Source: a virus
Reading direction: 5' to 3' (one strand)
IMG/VR virus record: IMGVR_UViG_3300010885_034871
Location: 1 to 24,816 of that record
Length of the DNA: 24,816 nucleotides
Shown here piece by piece: positions 13,421 to 21,543 of this stretch. The stretch's first letter is position 1, and each line of letters starts with the position of its first letter. Below the pieces are notes generated by a model. The model was not told the origin of the DNA. It ran no database searches and saw nothing but the letters and a program-made list of their open reading frames with translations. The position numbers were made by a program, and so were the translations under genes.

Positions 13421-16108
13421 TTGCCCACCTACAGCATCAAGGCGCCAGACGGGCGGACCTACAGCATCCAAGGCCCGGCAGGGGCCTCAGATGCACAGGT
13501 GCGAGCCGAGGTCATGCGGCAGTATCCAGACGCGGGTGGGACCGCCAAGGGCGGGAAGGGCGATCAATCGTTCAGCCAGGCCCTTTTCGGCAGGCTAGGC
13601 CGGGACATTGTCGGGCTCGGGAACCCTGCGCTTCAAGCCATTGTCGGCCCGACGATCGACAAGGTCATGGGCCCGAACACCGTGCGGGACTTCACGCAAC
13701 GGGCGGTGCAGCCGATCACCCTGAACGCCGCGGATGAGGTGGTGTCTGCCGTTCCGGCCGTCGCTGCCGCTCGCCGCGGTCAGCCGGTGAAGCAGGCGTT
13801 CAGCCAATCGCAGCGCGCGCAATCGCGGGAGCGCGCCAAGATCCAGACCGAACGTCCAGGGCTGGCGATGGCGGCGGACCTGACGGGTGGGGCCGCGTCC
13901 CTTGCCCTGCCAATCCCTGCGGCTGGCGGTTTCATCAAGGCGGCTCCTAACCTCATGCAGACCGCCCTTCGCACTGGCGCTGTCGGTGCGGGTCAGGGCT
14001 ACGTGGGCGGGTTCCTCGCGGGTGAAGAAGGCGACCGGCTGAATAGCGCCGGAACGGGGGCTGTGATGAACGCCGCCATAGGTGCCGGCCTACCCTATGC
14101 CGCCGCAATAGGTGGCAACGCTTTGCAGCGCGCCGCCCCTATTGTCCAAGACCTCATGCGGCGCGGCGCTCCGATGGTGGAGGGCGTAGGGCGCGCCGTG
14201 CCGGCCGTCGATGATCTGGCGGGCAACTTGGCAACCCGGATGCGTGGCACCGCCCCTGACGCCGTTTCTAACCTGTCCACGCCAGAACAGATTGCCCTGC
14301 GCCATATCTCCCGGAACCTTCAGACCTCGGGGCTGTCGCTGGATGATCTGCGAAATGCCCCGGATAGCATCACGGCGGCGGAAGCTCTCGGCCGCACCGG
14401 GCAACGCCAGCTTGGCGCCCTGGCTCGCATGGAAGGCCAGACCGGCGACAAACTGGCGGCCAAGATTGCAGAGCGCCGCGCCGGCCGGCCTGAACTTCTA
14501 AAGCAAGAGTTTGCTCGGGCCACCGGGGTTGCGCCTGATGACGCCATGGGCGCTATTCAGTCTGTTGTGAAAAAGGGTCGGGAAGAAGCAGCCCCGCTTT
14601 ACGATGCTGCTTACCAAGCCGGGCCAATTGACAGCTCGGTCCTCAATCGCCTGATGGGAAGGCCAAGTCTGAAGCAGGCCATGAACAAGGCCTATAAGCT
14701 GGCGGCGGAAAAAGGGGAAAACCCTGAAGCCCTTGGCTTGGTCTTCATGGACAACATGAACGATTGGGCGGTCACCAATCCGGCCGATGTAGGTGACGCG
14801 CAATCTGCCGTGCAAAGGGCAATTCGCGGCCCGTCGCAGGCGCCAAGTCAAGGCCCGTCGCTGGTCAAGTTCTTGGCGGACAATGGCGGCGTTGCCGACG
14901 TTGGCGGAGACTTGGCGGCAATGGGTGCCGGGTCGTGGCACAAGGGCAAGGCGTATCAGCGGCCCGTCATCGGCAAGGTGAGCGCTGATGATGCAGCGTT
15001 GAAGGCGTGGGAGCTTGGCTATTTCCCTGGCCGGCAGGAACGGCCCGACATCAATGAACTGTTTGACGCTGTCGACCGCGAATTGCGCGGGCAGCCGACA
15101 TACGCCAGGGCGGCGGATCAGGGCGCGGCGGATCGGTTCGCGGCACGCAATGCGGCGGACGAGGCAGCTTACTACGGCTACACGGGCGAGGATGCCCCTA
15201 TGGAGTCAGATTACGGCCTGCGCCCTGAGCCTGTCAGCGACCCTGTCTTCACAAGCCTGCCAACCGCAAAGACGTGGGACTACGTGAAGCGCGGCTTAGA
15301 TGATGTGCTCGAAGGCTATCGAGACCCTAATACTCGACGCCTGCCCAACACTGGTGAGGTCGGGGCAATTCAGGACACGCTGAGGGATCTGCGACGGGAG
15401 TTGATCTCTGCGAGCCCGGCTTATGGGAAGGCCCTGAAAGTGTCGAGTGACTATCTCGGCGCGCAAGACGCCTTCTTTCGCAGTCAAAAGCAGTTCCTAA
15501 ATCCCAACGTGACGGAACAGCAGTTTGCCGAAAATATTGCCGCGCTGAGCGGTGCGGAGAAGTCTGCGTTCAAGGCGGGCATTGCCAACCAGATGTTCGA
15601 CAGCGCCCAAAACGGCAAGCTAGACCCGCGCATGTTCAAGGCCCCTCGGGTGCAAGAAAAGATGCGCCTGATCTTTGGGGATCGGGATGCGCAGTCCCTG
15701 ATCTCAACCTTGGAGCGCGAAGCGCAGAAGGCGGTTTTTGAGAACCGTTACGGCCCGGCGGCGGGATCGATCACGGCCGACATGCTGGCCGGCGGCGAGG
15801 AACTGGCGCAGAGCGTTGGCGGTGGACCGCTCAACCTAGGCCGGATGGTGATGAACCCCGTGCAGAGCGTGAAGGCCGGCGGGGAGGCGCTTATCAACCG
15901 GGCCTATTCCGCCGCGACCCAGCCCGGCCAGGCTTCGGCGCGGGACGCCATCGGCCGAAACTACATGATGAGCCCGCAGGAACTGGCTGACTACCTTCAG
16001 GCCAACCCGGTGAACGTGAAGCCGCCAATCTTCCCCGGCTCTCGGGCGCCCAATCCGTTCGCCTTTACCGCACCGCCCCCACGAGCCGCGTCACTGCAAA
16101 GGCGATAA
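13421..16108 (+). CDS. Large internal virion / DNA-ejection protein (895 aa) with an inserted polyvalent-type module
   Basis: The start is TTG 13421, chosen because GGAGG lies 5 nt upstream and the product then begins with the known phage N-terminus PTYSIKAPDGRTYSIQGPAG...DAQVRAEV. Residues ~80-260 include Gly/Ala-rich hydrophobic helices (AADLTGGAASLALPIPAAGG, AVMNAAIGAGLPYAAAIGG) that could insert in membranes. Residues ~480-585 hold a separate module (LVKFLADNGGVADVGGDLAAMG, then DDAALKAWELGYFPG..RPDINELFDAVDREL). The C-terminal half has AKTWDYVKRGLDDVLEGYRDPNTRRLPNTG and RVQEKMRLIFGDRDAQSLISTLEREA, typical of long podoviral internal proteins. Its 3' end overlaps a minus-strand small ORF by 44 bp. 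Confidence 0.75.
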   Translation: MPTYSIKAPDGRTYSIQGPAGASDAQVRAEVMRQYPDAGGTAKGGKGDQSFSQALFGRLGRDIVGLGNPALQAIVGPTIDKVMGPNTVRDFTQRAVQPITLNAADEVVSAVPAVAAARRGQPVKQAFSQSQRAQSRERAKIQTERPGLAMAADLTGGAASLALPIPAAGGFIKAAPNLMQTALRTGAVGAGQGYVGGFLAGEEGDRLNSAGTGAVMNAAIGAGLPYAAAIGGNALQRAAPIVQDLMRRGAPMVEGVGRAVPAVDDLAGNLATRMRGTAPDAVSNLSTPEQIALRHISRNLQTSGLSLDDLRNAPDSITAAEALGRTGQRQLGALARMEGQTGDKLAAKIAERRAGRPELLKQEFARATGVAPDDAMGAIQSVVKKGREEAAPLYDAAYQAGPIDSSVLNRLMGRPSLKQAMNKAYKLAAEKGENPEALGLVFMDNMNDWAVTNPADVGDAQSAVQRAIRGPSQAPSQGPSLVKFLADNGGVADVGGDLAAMGAGSWHKGKAYQRPVIGKVSADDAALKAWELGYFPGRQERPDINELFDAVDRELRGQPTYARAADQGAADRFAARNAADEAAYYGYTGEDAPMESDYGLRPEPVSDPVFTSLPTAKTWDYVKRGLDDVLEGYRDPNTRRLPNTGEVGAIQDTLRDLRRELISASPAYGKALKVSSDYLGAQDAFFRSQKQFLNPNVTEQQFAENIAALSGAEKSAFKAGIANQMFDSAQNGKLDPRMFKAPRVQEKMRLIFGDRDAQSLISTLEREAQKAVFENRYGPAAGSITADMLAGGEELAQSVGGGPLNLGRMVMNPVQSVKAGGEALINRAYSAATQPGQASARDAIGRNYMMSPQELADYLQANPVNVKPPIFPGSRAPNPFAFTAPPPRAASLQRR

Positions 16109-16316
16109 GCAGGAACGCCAGAAGCGACAGAAACTCGCCAACGCAGCCAAGGCGGGGAGCATCTGCGCGGAACGGGTTGGGGTCATCCCACCTCGGCAAA
16201 ATGTGTGGCTTTGGCGGCTCCGGCTCGGCAACGACCACCTCCGGCGGCGGCTCGCGCGTCGGGTCCTGAACCCGCTCCCATTCGAGGTGAACCACCTCGG
16301 GTTCTTTCTCATCCAT
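16065..16316 (-). CDS. Antisense small membrane protein (83 aa), possible
   Basis: This is the only plausible minus-strand gene in the late half. From ATG 16316 it encodes an acidic N-terminus (MDEKEPEVVHLEWERV), a Pro/Glu-rich middle (REPPPEVVVAEPEPPKPH) and one C-terminal membrane helix (GEFLSLLAFLLIAFAVTRLVGAV) followed by Arg. A longer form could begin at ATG 16343, which would overlap the + strand ATG at 16342. It fills most of the otherwise empty 233 bp between the ejection gene and the lysis cassette and overlaps the former by 44 bp. Clean tail-anchor topology argues for a real protein. Promoter not identified. It may be a lysogenic-conversion or lysis-control gene, or not a gene. Confidence 0.45.
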   Translation of the reverse strand: MDEKEPEVVHLEWERVQDPTREPPPEVVVAEPEPPKPHILPRWDDPNPFRADAPRLGCVGEFLSLLAFLLIAFAVTRLVGAVR

Positions 16317-16341
16317 CCCCCTACCTACCACGGAGCCTGCC

Positions 16342-16716
16342 ATGCCGGAAACCCCGCCGCAGAGGCGCGCCCGTGCCGTGAACCAGCCGGAGGGCCGGAC
16401 GCATGAGGAGATCTACAAGCTGGTGGAGGACTCCTGCCTGCAATCGGCCCAAGCCCTTCAGGCCTCGGCGGAGATTACGGCGCTCCTGACAACGCTCACG
16501 GCAGCGATCGGGACCGAAAGTCAGGACGAGTACGGCCAGCCCGTAGGCACCGGGATTGTGGGCCGGCTCATGCGCCTGGAGCGCGATGTGCAGCGCCGGT
16601 TCGCCACTTGGGACGGGTGGGTGAAGACCGCGACGGGGGCAATCGCCGCGGCAACGGTTCTCGGTGCGGTCCTGTGGTGGCTGCTCGGGGAACGCCTCGG
16701 TGAGCTCCTGAAATGA
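16342..16716 (+). CDS. Holin-like membrane protein with N-terminal helical domain (124 aa)
   Basis: GGAG lies about 7 nt before the ATG at 16342. Residues 1-20 are basic and Pro-rich, residues ~22-92 are helical and soluble, and one membrane segment spans ~95-115 (VKTATGAIAAATVLGAVLWWLL). A short amphipathic tail (GERLGELLK) follows. It is the first gene of the lysis cassette and ends in an ATGA overlap with a two-helix holin-like gene. A single-helix membrane protein with a cytoplasmic head next to a holin could be a holin of another class or an antiholin. It may also be a virion membrane factor. Class not settled. Confidence 0.65.
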   Translation: MPETPPQRRARAVNQPEGRTHEEIYKLVEDSCLQSAQALQASAEITALLTTLTAAIGTESQDEYGQPVGTGIVGRLMRLERDVQRRFATWDGWVKTATGAIAAATVLGAVLWWLLGERLGELLK

Positions 16717-16955
16717 TGAAGCTGATCCGCGACCTGTTCACCGGGCTGGACGGAAAGACCTGGGCCATCGGTCGCATCTACTCCCTGCCGATGTTGGCCA
16801 GCGGCCTAGCCCTGCCTATCGCCGCCCTCGTCAACGGCCAGCCCCTCGATTTTGCCGCTCTGGGCCTGATGTACGGCGGGCTCGGCGGCGGCGTGATGGC
16901 GATGGTCTGGGGCACCAATCCAACCGAACCGCCAAAGGAGCCGCCCCATGAGTGA
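16713..16955 (+). CDS. Small phage holin, two membrane helices (80 aa)
   Basis: Starts at ATG 16713 or 16716, overlapping the previous stop. The charged N-terminus (KLIRDLFTGLDGKTWAIGR) is followed by two membrane helices at about residues 21-41 and 46-66. A hydrophilic Pro/Glu-rich tail (PTEPPKEPPHE) completes the usual small class II holin layout. Its end overlaps the endolysin gene by 8 bp, so the two are co-expressed. The holin would permeabilise the inner membrane and release the cytoplasmic endolysin. Confidence 0.75.
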   Translation: MMKLIRDLFTGLDGKTWAIGRIYSLPMLASGLALPIAALVNGQPLDFAALGLMYGGLGGGVMAMVWGTNPTEPPKEPPHE

Positions 16956-17448
16956 CACTCCCCTCTGGATGGGCGTTGCAAAAGCGCAGATCGGCGTGAA
17001 GGAACTCCCCGGCCCTAAGTCCAACCCCACGATCCTGACATGGGCGGGGAAGGTCGGGCGCAAGCTGGGCATCGCCTACACCGATGACGCGGTGCCGTGG
17101 TGCGGGCTGTTCGTGGCCTACTGCATGACCGCGGCTGGCCAGACCCCGCCCGACATCTCCGTGAGGGCAAGCGCCTGGGCAACCTGGGGCCTGCCGGTGG
17201 AACCGACCCTCGGCGCGGTGCTGGTGTTCGAGCGGCCCGGTGGAGGCCATGTCGGCTTCTATGCCGGGGAGACGGCTACGGCCTATCGCGTGCTTGGTGG
17301 GAACCAGGGCGACGCGGTCAACTATGCGTGGATCGCCAAGGCCCGATGCGTGGCCGTGCGCTGGCCTCCGAAGGCGAGCCTTCCGCCGAAGACTATCCGC
17401 GTCGTCGGCTTTCCCGATCCCAAGTCCATCAGCGTGAATGAGGCCTGA
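16948..17448 (+). CDS. Endolysin, Cys-His amidase/endopeptidase (CHAP/NlpC-like, TIGR02594-type)
   Basis: AAGGAG lies 8 nt before ATG 16948. The 166-residue protein starts WMGVAKAQIGVKELPGPKSNPTI, the usual opening of this phage lysin family. The catalytic set is visible: Cys52 in VPWCGLFVAYCM, His101 in GGGHVGFYAGE and Asn119 in LGGNQGD. There is no signal peptide or membrane anchor, so access to peptidoglycan depends on the holin encoded just before. It cleaves peptide or amide bonds in peptidoglycan; the exact bond cannot be read from the sequence. The C-terminal ~25 residues may be a short wall-contact tail. Confidence 0.88.
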   Translation: MSDTPLWMGVAKAQIGVKELPGPKSNPTILTWAGKVGRKLGIAYTDDAVPWCGLFVAYCMTAAGQTPPDISVRASAWATWGLPVEPTLGAVLVFERPGGGHVGFYAGETATAYRVLGGNQGDAVNYAWIAKARCVAVRWPPKASLPPKTIRVVGFPDPKSISVNEA

Positions 17449-17844
17449 ATGTGGTGGTTGTCCCCCCGCGTCTGGCTAGCCGGGGGCATGGCCCTCCTGC
17501 TGGCCCTTTCCGTTGTCCAGACCGTGCGCGTAGGCCGGTTGAAGGACGCGCTCACAGAGGCCCAAAAGAGCGCCACTGAGGCCCGTTCCGCCCTCGCGGG
17601 ACAGAAGGCTCGCGCCGACACTTGCGAGGCTGCCCTGACCCGCCAGAAGGCTGCGGTGGATGCTCTGGTCGCTGCGTCCGTGCAGAAGCTGGCGCAAGCC
17701 GACAAGGCCGCATCCGAGGCGCGAGCTGTAGCGGCATCCGCCCGACGCCAGGCCGATGCCCTGCTGAACGCTCGGTTGAAGGGCAAGACCGCCTGTGAGC
17801 GGGCCGAGGATGTGCGGCGCCAGTTCGGTGAGGTGGTGCCATGA
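17449..17844 (+). CDS. Rz: Inner-membrane spanin (Rz-like)
   Basis: The ATG follows the endolysin stop directly, with GAGG about 5 nt upstream. One N-terminal membrane helix (residues ~9-27, VWLAGGMALLLALSVVQTV) is followed by a long periplasmic Ala/Lys/Glu-rich coiled coil (~30-110), including SATEARSALAGQKARADTCE. The size (131 residues) and shape are those of i-spanins. Two cysteines at 59 and 120 could make disulphides between subunits. It overlaps the lipoprotein gene by ATGA, and the pair would fuse inner and outer membranes in the final lysis step. Confidence 0.82.
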   Translation: MWWLSPRVWLAGGMALLLALSVVQTVRVGRLKDALTEAQKSATEARSALAGQKARADTCEAALTRQKAAVDALVAASVQKLAQADKAASEARAVAASARRQADALLNARLKGKTACERAEDVRRQFGEVVP

Positions 17845-18104
17845 GGCTGTTGCTTCTGCCCTGCCTGCTGCTCGCCGGCTGCGCTCACGATGGCCAGGTC
17901 ATCGAGATCAAGGTGCCGGTCCCGGTGCCGTGCGTCTCGGCCGATTTTCCCAAGCCCCCGACCTATCCCGACACCCGCGAGGCCCTGCGCCAAGCCCCCG
18001 ACCAAGCCGAGTTTGTGCGGCTGTTGGCGGCTGGCTGGCCCCTGCGCGATGCCCGTCTCAAGGCCCTCGAGGCCGCTTTGGAGCCCTGCCGAAAGACCCC
18101 CTGA
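17841..18104 (+). CDS. Rz1: Outer-membrane lipoprotein spanin (Rz1-like)
   Basis: The 87-residue product has a lipoprotein signal MRLLLLPCLLLAGCAH with lipobox LAG/Cys14. The mature part is Pro-rich (VPVPVPC, PKPPTYPD) and ends in a short helix with EALRQAPDQAEFVRLL. This is the o-spanin partner of the gene before, in the separate-overlapping arrangement (4-bp overlap) rather than nested. Extra cysteines (C31-like in PVPCVS and C83-like in EPCRKTP) may give covalent dimers. Confidence 0.82.
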   Translation: MRLLLLPCLLLAGCAHDGQVIEIKVPVPVPCVSADFPKPPTYPDTREALRQAPDQAEFVRLLAAGWPLRDARLKALEAALEPCRKTP

Positions 18105-18125
18105 AATATAACACCAGGAGGCCAT

Positions 18126-19277
18126 ATGGCCCCGCCTTCCATAACACGCGAAGCCGCCGACGACCTCATCTCAGCCATCGAAGAAGTGATGGGCGAGGGG
18201 CATCCTTACCCCGGCGTCCCCGGCGACCACGTCAACCCCGGCGCGGTCTTCATCTATGCCGAGCGGGAAGTGATGCCCGCCATGACCGTTCGCTCCCGGC
18301 TGAAGCGGGCGAAGGAGGTCTACGGCATCGAGCCCAACCAGAACGCCTACCGCCCTCCCAAGGCAAAGCCCATCTTCACGGTGGACAGCCTGCCCTCGGA
18401 CGGCGAGCCTGAAGCGGCGGACCTGATCGCCAAGCTGGCCGAGCAACACCGCAAGCGCAGCGAACACCACCAAGCCGCCAAGCTGCGTCAGGTGCGCGTT
18501 CATATGGACGGGCCGATTGCCATTGCAGGGTTCGGGGATCCGCACATCGACGACCCCGGCTGCGCTTGGGGCGACCTTGAGCGGGACGTTCGCATCTGCC
18601 GCGACACGCCCGGCATCATGGCGGTCAACATCGGGGACTCGACCAACAACTGGGTGGGTCGCCTGATGAAGCTCTACGCCGATCAGGAGGTGACGTCGAA
18701 GCAGGCCCTGAAGCTGATTGAATGGCTCATGACGGCCCTGCCCTGGCTTCTGGACAAAGAGGGCAATCACGACCTCTGGAATACGGAGAAGGGCGACCCT
18801 GCCGAGGTTATCCACCGGCTCATGAAGCTGCCCGGCATTCGTGAGATGGGCTCATCACGGTTGCGCCTTGCCCTGCCGTCCGGTGCTGAGGTGTTGATGC
18901 ACGTTCGCCACGACTTCCCCGGCGGATCGCAGTTCAACCCGGCCCATGCGCTTGTCCGCGAGACCCTGTTTGGCTTCCGCGACCACATCCTCATGTGCGG
19001 GCATCGGCACTCGTCGGGCTACATCCCCGTCTTCCACAACGACCCGCGCCGGCTGTGCCACGGCTTCCGGCTGGGCACGTATAAGGACTTCGACCACTAC
19101 GCTGCCGAGAAGGGCTTTCAGGATACGAACTGGGCTCGCAGCATGGGCGCCGTCATCAACCCGGACCACGCCGACGACCCGACCCGGTTCATCAAGCCGT
19201 TCTTCAACCTGGAGGAGATGGCGGAGTATCTGACCTGGCGGCGGGGCAAGTGGGAAGTGGGCAAAAGCGCCGCCTGA
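18126..19277 (+). CDS. Calcineurin-like metallophosphoesterase
   Basis: AGGAGG stands 4 nt before ATG 18126. In the 383-residue protein the two-metal phosphoesterase motifs are in order: GDPHID at 137-142, GDSTNNW at 170-176, GNHD at 213-216, HVRHDF at ~259-264 and CGHRHS at 291-296. Residues ~1-75 (EEVMGEGHPYPGVPGDHV...MTVRSRLKRAKEVYGI) look like a small separate helical, perhaps DNA-binding, domain. The substrate could be a nucleic acid end, a nucleotide or a phosphoprotein and cannot be deduced. It is the last gene of the late operon and is followed by a terminator at the edge of attP. Confidence 0.85.
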   Translation: MAPPSITREAADDLISAIEEVMGEGHPYPGVPGDHVNPGAVFIYAEREVMPAMTVRSRLKRAKEVYGIEPNQNAYRPPKAKPIFTVDSLPSDGEPEAADLIAKLAEQHRKRSEHHQAAKLRQVRVHMDGPIAIAGFGDPHIDDPGCAWGDLERDVRICRDTPGIMAVNIGDSTNNWVGRLMKLYADQEVTSKQALKLIEWLMTALPWLLDKEGNHDLWNTEKGDPAEVIHRLMKLPGIREMGSSRLRLALPSGAEVLMHVRHDFPGGSQFNPAHALVRETLFGFRDHILMCGHRHSSGYIPVFHNDPRRLCHGFRLGTYKDFDHYAAEKGFQDTNWARSMGAVINPDHADDPTRFIKPFFNLEEMAEYLTWRRGKWEVGKSAA

Positions 19278-19280
19278 TAC

Positions 19281-19297
19281 CTCCCACGTATCTCCCA
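19281..19297 (+). repeat. Putative integrase arm-site pair (left): CTCCCA-N5-CTCCCA
   Basis: Two CTCCCA hexamers at 19281-19286 and 19292-19297 are separated by CGTAT, an 11-bp period (one helical turn). The same pair with the same spacing stands at 19512-19528, on the other side of the tRNA-like core. Tandem short direct repeats flanking a core are what arm-type sites of tyrosine integrases look like. Confidence 0.55.
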
Positions 19298-19298
19298 C

Positions 19299-19334
19299 GC
19301 CGGGTTCCATGTTCACGGAACGTCCCGGCATTTT
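19299..19334 (+). terminator. Rho-independent terminator of the late operon
   Basis: GCCGGGTTCC (19299-19308) pairs with GGAA and CCCGGC (19317-19320 and 19324-19329, separated by a 3-nt bulge), loop ATGTTCAC, followed by ATTTTCC. It lies 22 bp after the metallophosphoesterase stop. There is no T-run on the other strand, so it serves + transcription only. Confidence 0.6.
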
Positions 19335-19407
19335 CCGCACATTTCGCGGGCCGGTGTTTCTCGTTACACATTTGAATTGTTGACGTTTTCAGCCAGTCTG
19401 CCGAGCC

Positions 19408-20476
<1,069 letters not shown>

Positions 20477-20648
20477 GGTGAAGCGAGGGCGGTCTGTAGG
20501 GCGAGGAAATGGGCCTCAGTCAGACGCCGCCGGCGACCGAGACGCAAGCACAATCCGTGCCGGTCGATCACAGGCCGAAGGGCGCGGAGGGAATAGCCCA
20601 GCCTGTCAGCCGCCTCGGCATCGGTGATGGTGCGGACGGAGAAGGCGG

Positions 20649-20819
20649 TCATTCAAACTCCGGCGTCTCGGGCAGATAGCCAGCCTTCACGGCGCTGTAT
20701 CGGGCAATCTTGTAGTCGCCGTAATAGGTGGACCACGTTGCTTCGTACCCCCAACGCTCGGCGTCCATCAGCGCGTCGCGAGCGTCGTAGTAGGCTTGCA
20801 GTTCGGGTGGGTAGTTCAC
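20649..20819 (-). CDS. Small soluble hypothetical protein (56 aa)
   Basis: I place the start at GTG 20819, which overlaps the stop of the upstream membrane-protein gene (GTGA) and has GGAG about 7 nt upstream. A longer form from 20888 would run through the neighbour's coding sequence. The product is rich in Tyr and Ala (NYPPELQAYYDARDALMDAERWGYEATWSTYYGDYKIARYSAVKAGYL), helical and without a membrane segment. It ends in an ATGA overlap with the HTH gene. Family not recognised. Confidence 0.6.
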   Translation of the reverse strand: MNYPPELQAYYDARDALMDAERWGYEATWSTYYGDYKIARYSAVKAGYLPETPEFE

Positions 20820-20974
20820 GGCCACGCTCCGATCAGTATGGTTATCAGGAAGCCCAGCCCCCACGCGCCCAAGAAAACCGCCAGCCACAGCGGGCAGTAG
20901 GTGTCGCGCTCAGGTCGTCGGGACGGTTCGCGGAGGGCGTCAACGAAGTGGAGGAAAAGCCAGCTAGGATTCAC
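20816..20974 (-). CDS. Small single-pass membrane protein (52 aa)
   Basis: Read from GTG 20974, with GGAG 8 nt upstream, to TGA 20816-20818. The N-terminal ~28 residues are soluble and basic (PSWLFLHFVDALREPSRRPERDTY). A membrane helix follows at ~29-51 (PLWLAVFLGAWGLGFLITILIGAW) and the protein ends two residues later. It overlaps the 39-residue gene upstream by 11 bp and the 56-residue gene downstream by 4 bp, which is why I regard it as real despite its size. Function unknown. Small membrane proteins in early operons often act in host takeover or exclusion. Confidence 0.6.
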   Translation of the reverse strand: MNPSWLFLHFVDALREPSRRPERDTYCPLWLAVFLGAWGLGFLITILIGAWP

Positions 20975-21083
20975 TGGTCAGTCTCCTTTTCGTAGCCCAT
21001 GCCCCATCCGGAAAGCCGTCCTCATCGCAGATGGTTGCCCAATATTTCCCCACCCACAGCAGGGCCTTGTCTGGATTGCTCAT
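20964..21083 (-). CDS. Very small hypothetical protein (39 aa)
   Basis: ATG 21083 overlaps the stop of the pentapeptide gene (ATGA), and the stop is a TAG at 20964-20966. The product is MSNPDKALLWVGKYWATICDEDGFPDGAWATKRRLTSES-like in length and reads as a compact Trp-rich, acidic-then-basic peptide. Evidence is the unbroken overlap chain on both sides; there is only a weak ribosome site, so it probably depends on re-initiation. No family recognised. Confidence 0.5.
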   Translation of the reverse strand: MSNPDKALLWVGKYWATICDEDGFPDGAWATKRRLTSES

Positions 21084-21283
21084 TGTGCAGCCCCGTCTGT
21101 TAGCCTGAACGTGCGATTACCCACCGCGATCTCGACACCGCTCAGGTAGGCCTCGCTCAGGTAGGCCCCGCGCAGGTTGGCCCCGCGCAGGTTGGCCCCG
21201 CTCAGGTAGGCCTCTGGCCAGACCACTCGCCCGTTAATCCATGAATTAACGGCGAGGCTGGCTATGGTGTCGTTGCCGATCAT
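21080..21283 (-). CDS. Miniature pentapeptide-repeat protein (67 aa)
   Basis: AAAGGAG lies about 9 nt before ATG 21283. After a short N-terminus (MIGNDTIASLAVNSWINGRVVW) come pentapeptide-repeat units of the A(N/Y)LxG type: AYLSG ANLRG ANLRG AYLSE AYLSG. A tail of ~18 residues (VEIAVGNRTFRLTDGAAQ) follows. Classical pentapeptide proteins form a right-handed quadrilateral beta-helix and can mimic DNA. Five units give little more than one coil, so a full helix would require self-association. Function here unknown; mimicry of DNA against host nucleases or gyrase would be an inference only. Confidence 0.65.
   Translation of the reverse strand: MIGNDTIASLAVNSWINGRVVWPEAYLSGANLRGANLRGAYLSEAYLSGVEIAVGNRTFRLTDGAAQ
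21141..21215 (-). repeat. Five tandem 15-bp units within the pentapeptide gene
   Basis: On the + strand the units are CTCAGGTAGGCCTCG, CTCAGGTAGGCCCCG, CGCAGGTTGGCCCCG twice, and CTCAGGTAGGCCTCT. They are in frame and encode the pentapeptide repeats. The two identical central copies suggest recent duplication by slippage. Confidence 0.8.
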
Positions 21284-21543
21284 CGTGCAGTCTCCTTTGC
21301 GGTTTCCCGATCACCGACCCCGGCCACGCCTTCAGCACCGCTCGGGCGAAAGGTGCGGGCTTCCTCCAAGGTCAATTCGGCCAGCACAAACCCGGCCTCG
21401 ATGTCCTGGATGATGCTGGCCACGCGGTCGGTGTCGTCCAGTTCCCCGGCGCGGATGGGTCGGCTGAGGACGTTGGCCTGAGCAGGCGACAGGCGCTGGA
21501 TGGCGCGTTCGCGGGCTAGGCGTTGGATGATGTCGGCGGTCAT
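21280..21543 (-). CDS. Small hypothetical protein (87 aa)
   Basis: Starts at ATG 21543 in a 4-bp overlap with the methyltransferase stop and ends in a 4-bp overlap with the pentapeptide gene. The sequence is helical and charged (TADIIQRLARERAIQRLSPAQANVLSRPIRAGELDDTDRVASIIQDIEAGFVLAELTLEEARTF), without membrane segment or metal motif. Its coupling to the methyltransferase may mean a helper role, but I see no motif that shows it. Confidence 0.6.
   Translation of the reverse strand: MTADIIQRLARERAIQRLSPAQANVLSRPIRAGELDDTDRVASIIQDIEAGFVLAELTLEEARTFRPSGAEGVAGVGDRETAKETAR

Noticed and set aside
14827-14865. Further copies of the GGCCCGTC hairpin
   Set aside because: GGCCCGTC occurs here twice, and once near 14961, but without the GACGCGCC arm and inside coding sequence.
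20649-20888. Longer 79-residue form of the 56-residue gene
   Set aside because: The extra N-terminus would overlap most of the small membrane-protein gene and lacks a ribosome site, whereas the GTG at 20819 has one and fits the overlap chain.
21141-21215. Possible CRISPR-like or short tandem repeat array
   Set aside because: The 15-bp units are in frame and encode pentapeptide repeats; there are no spacers.
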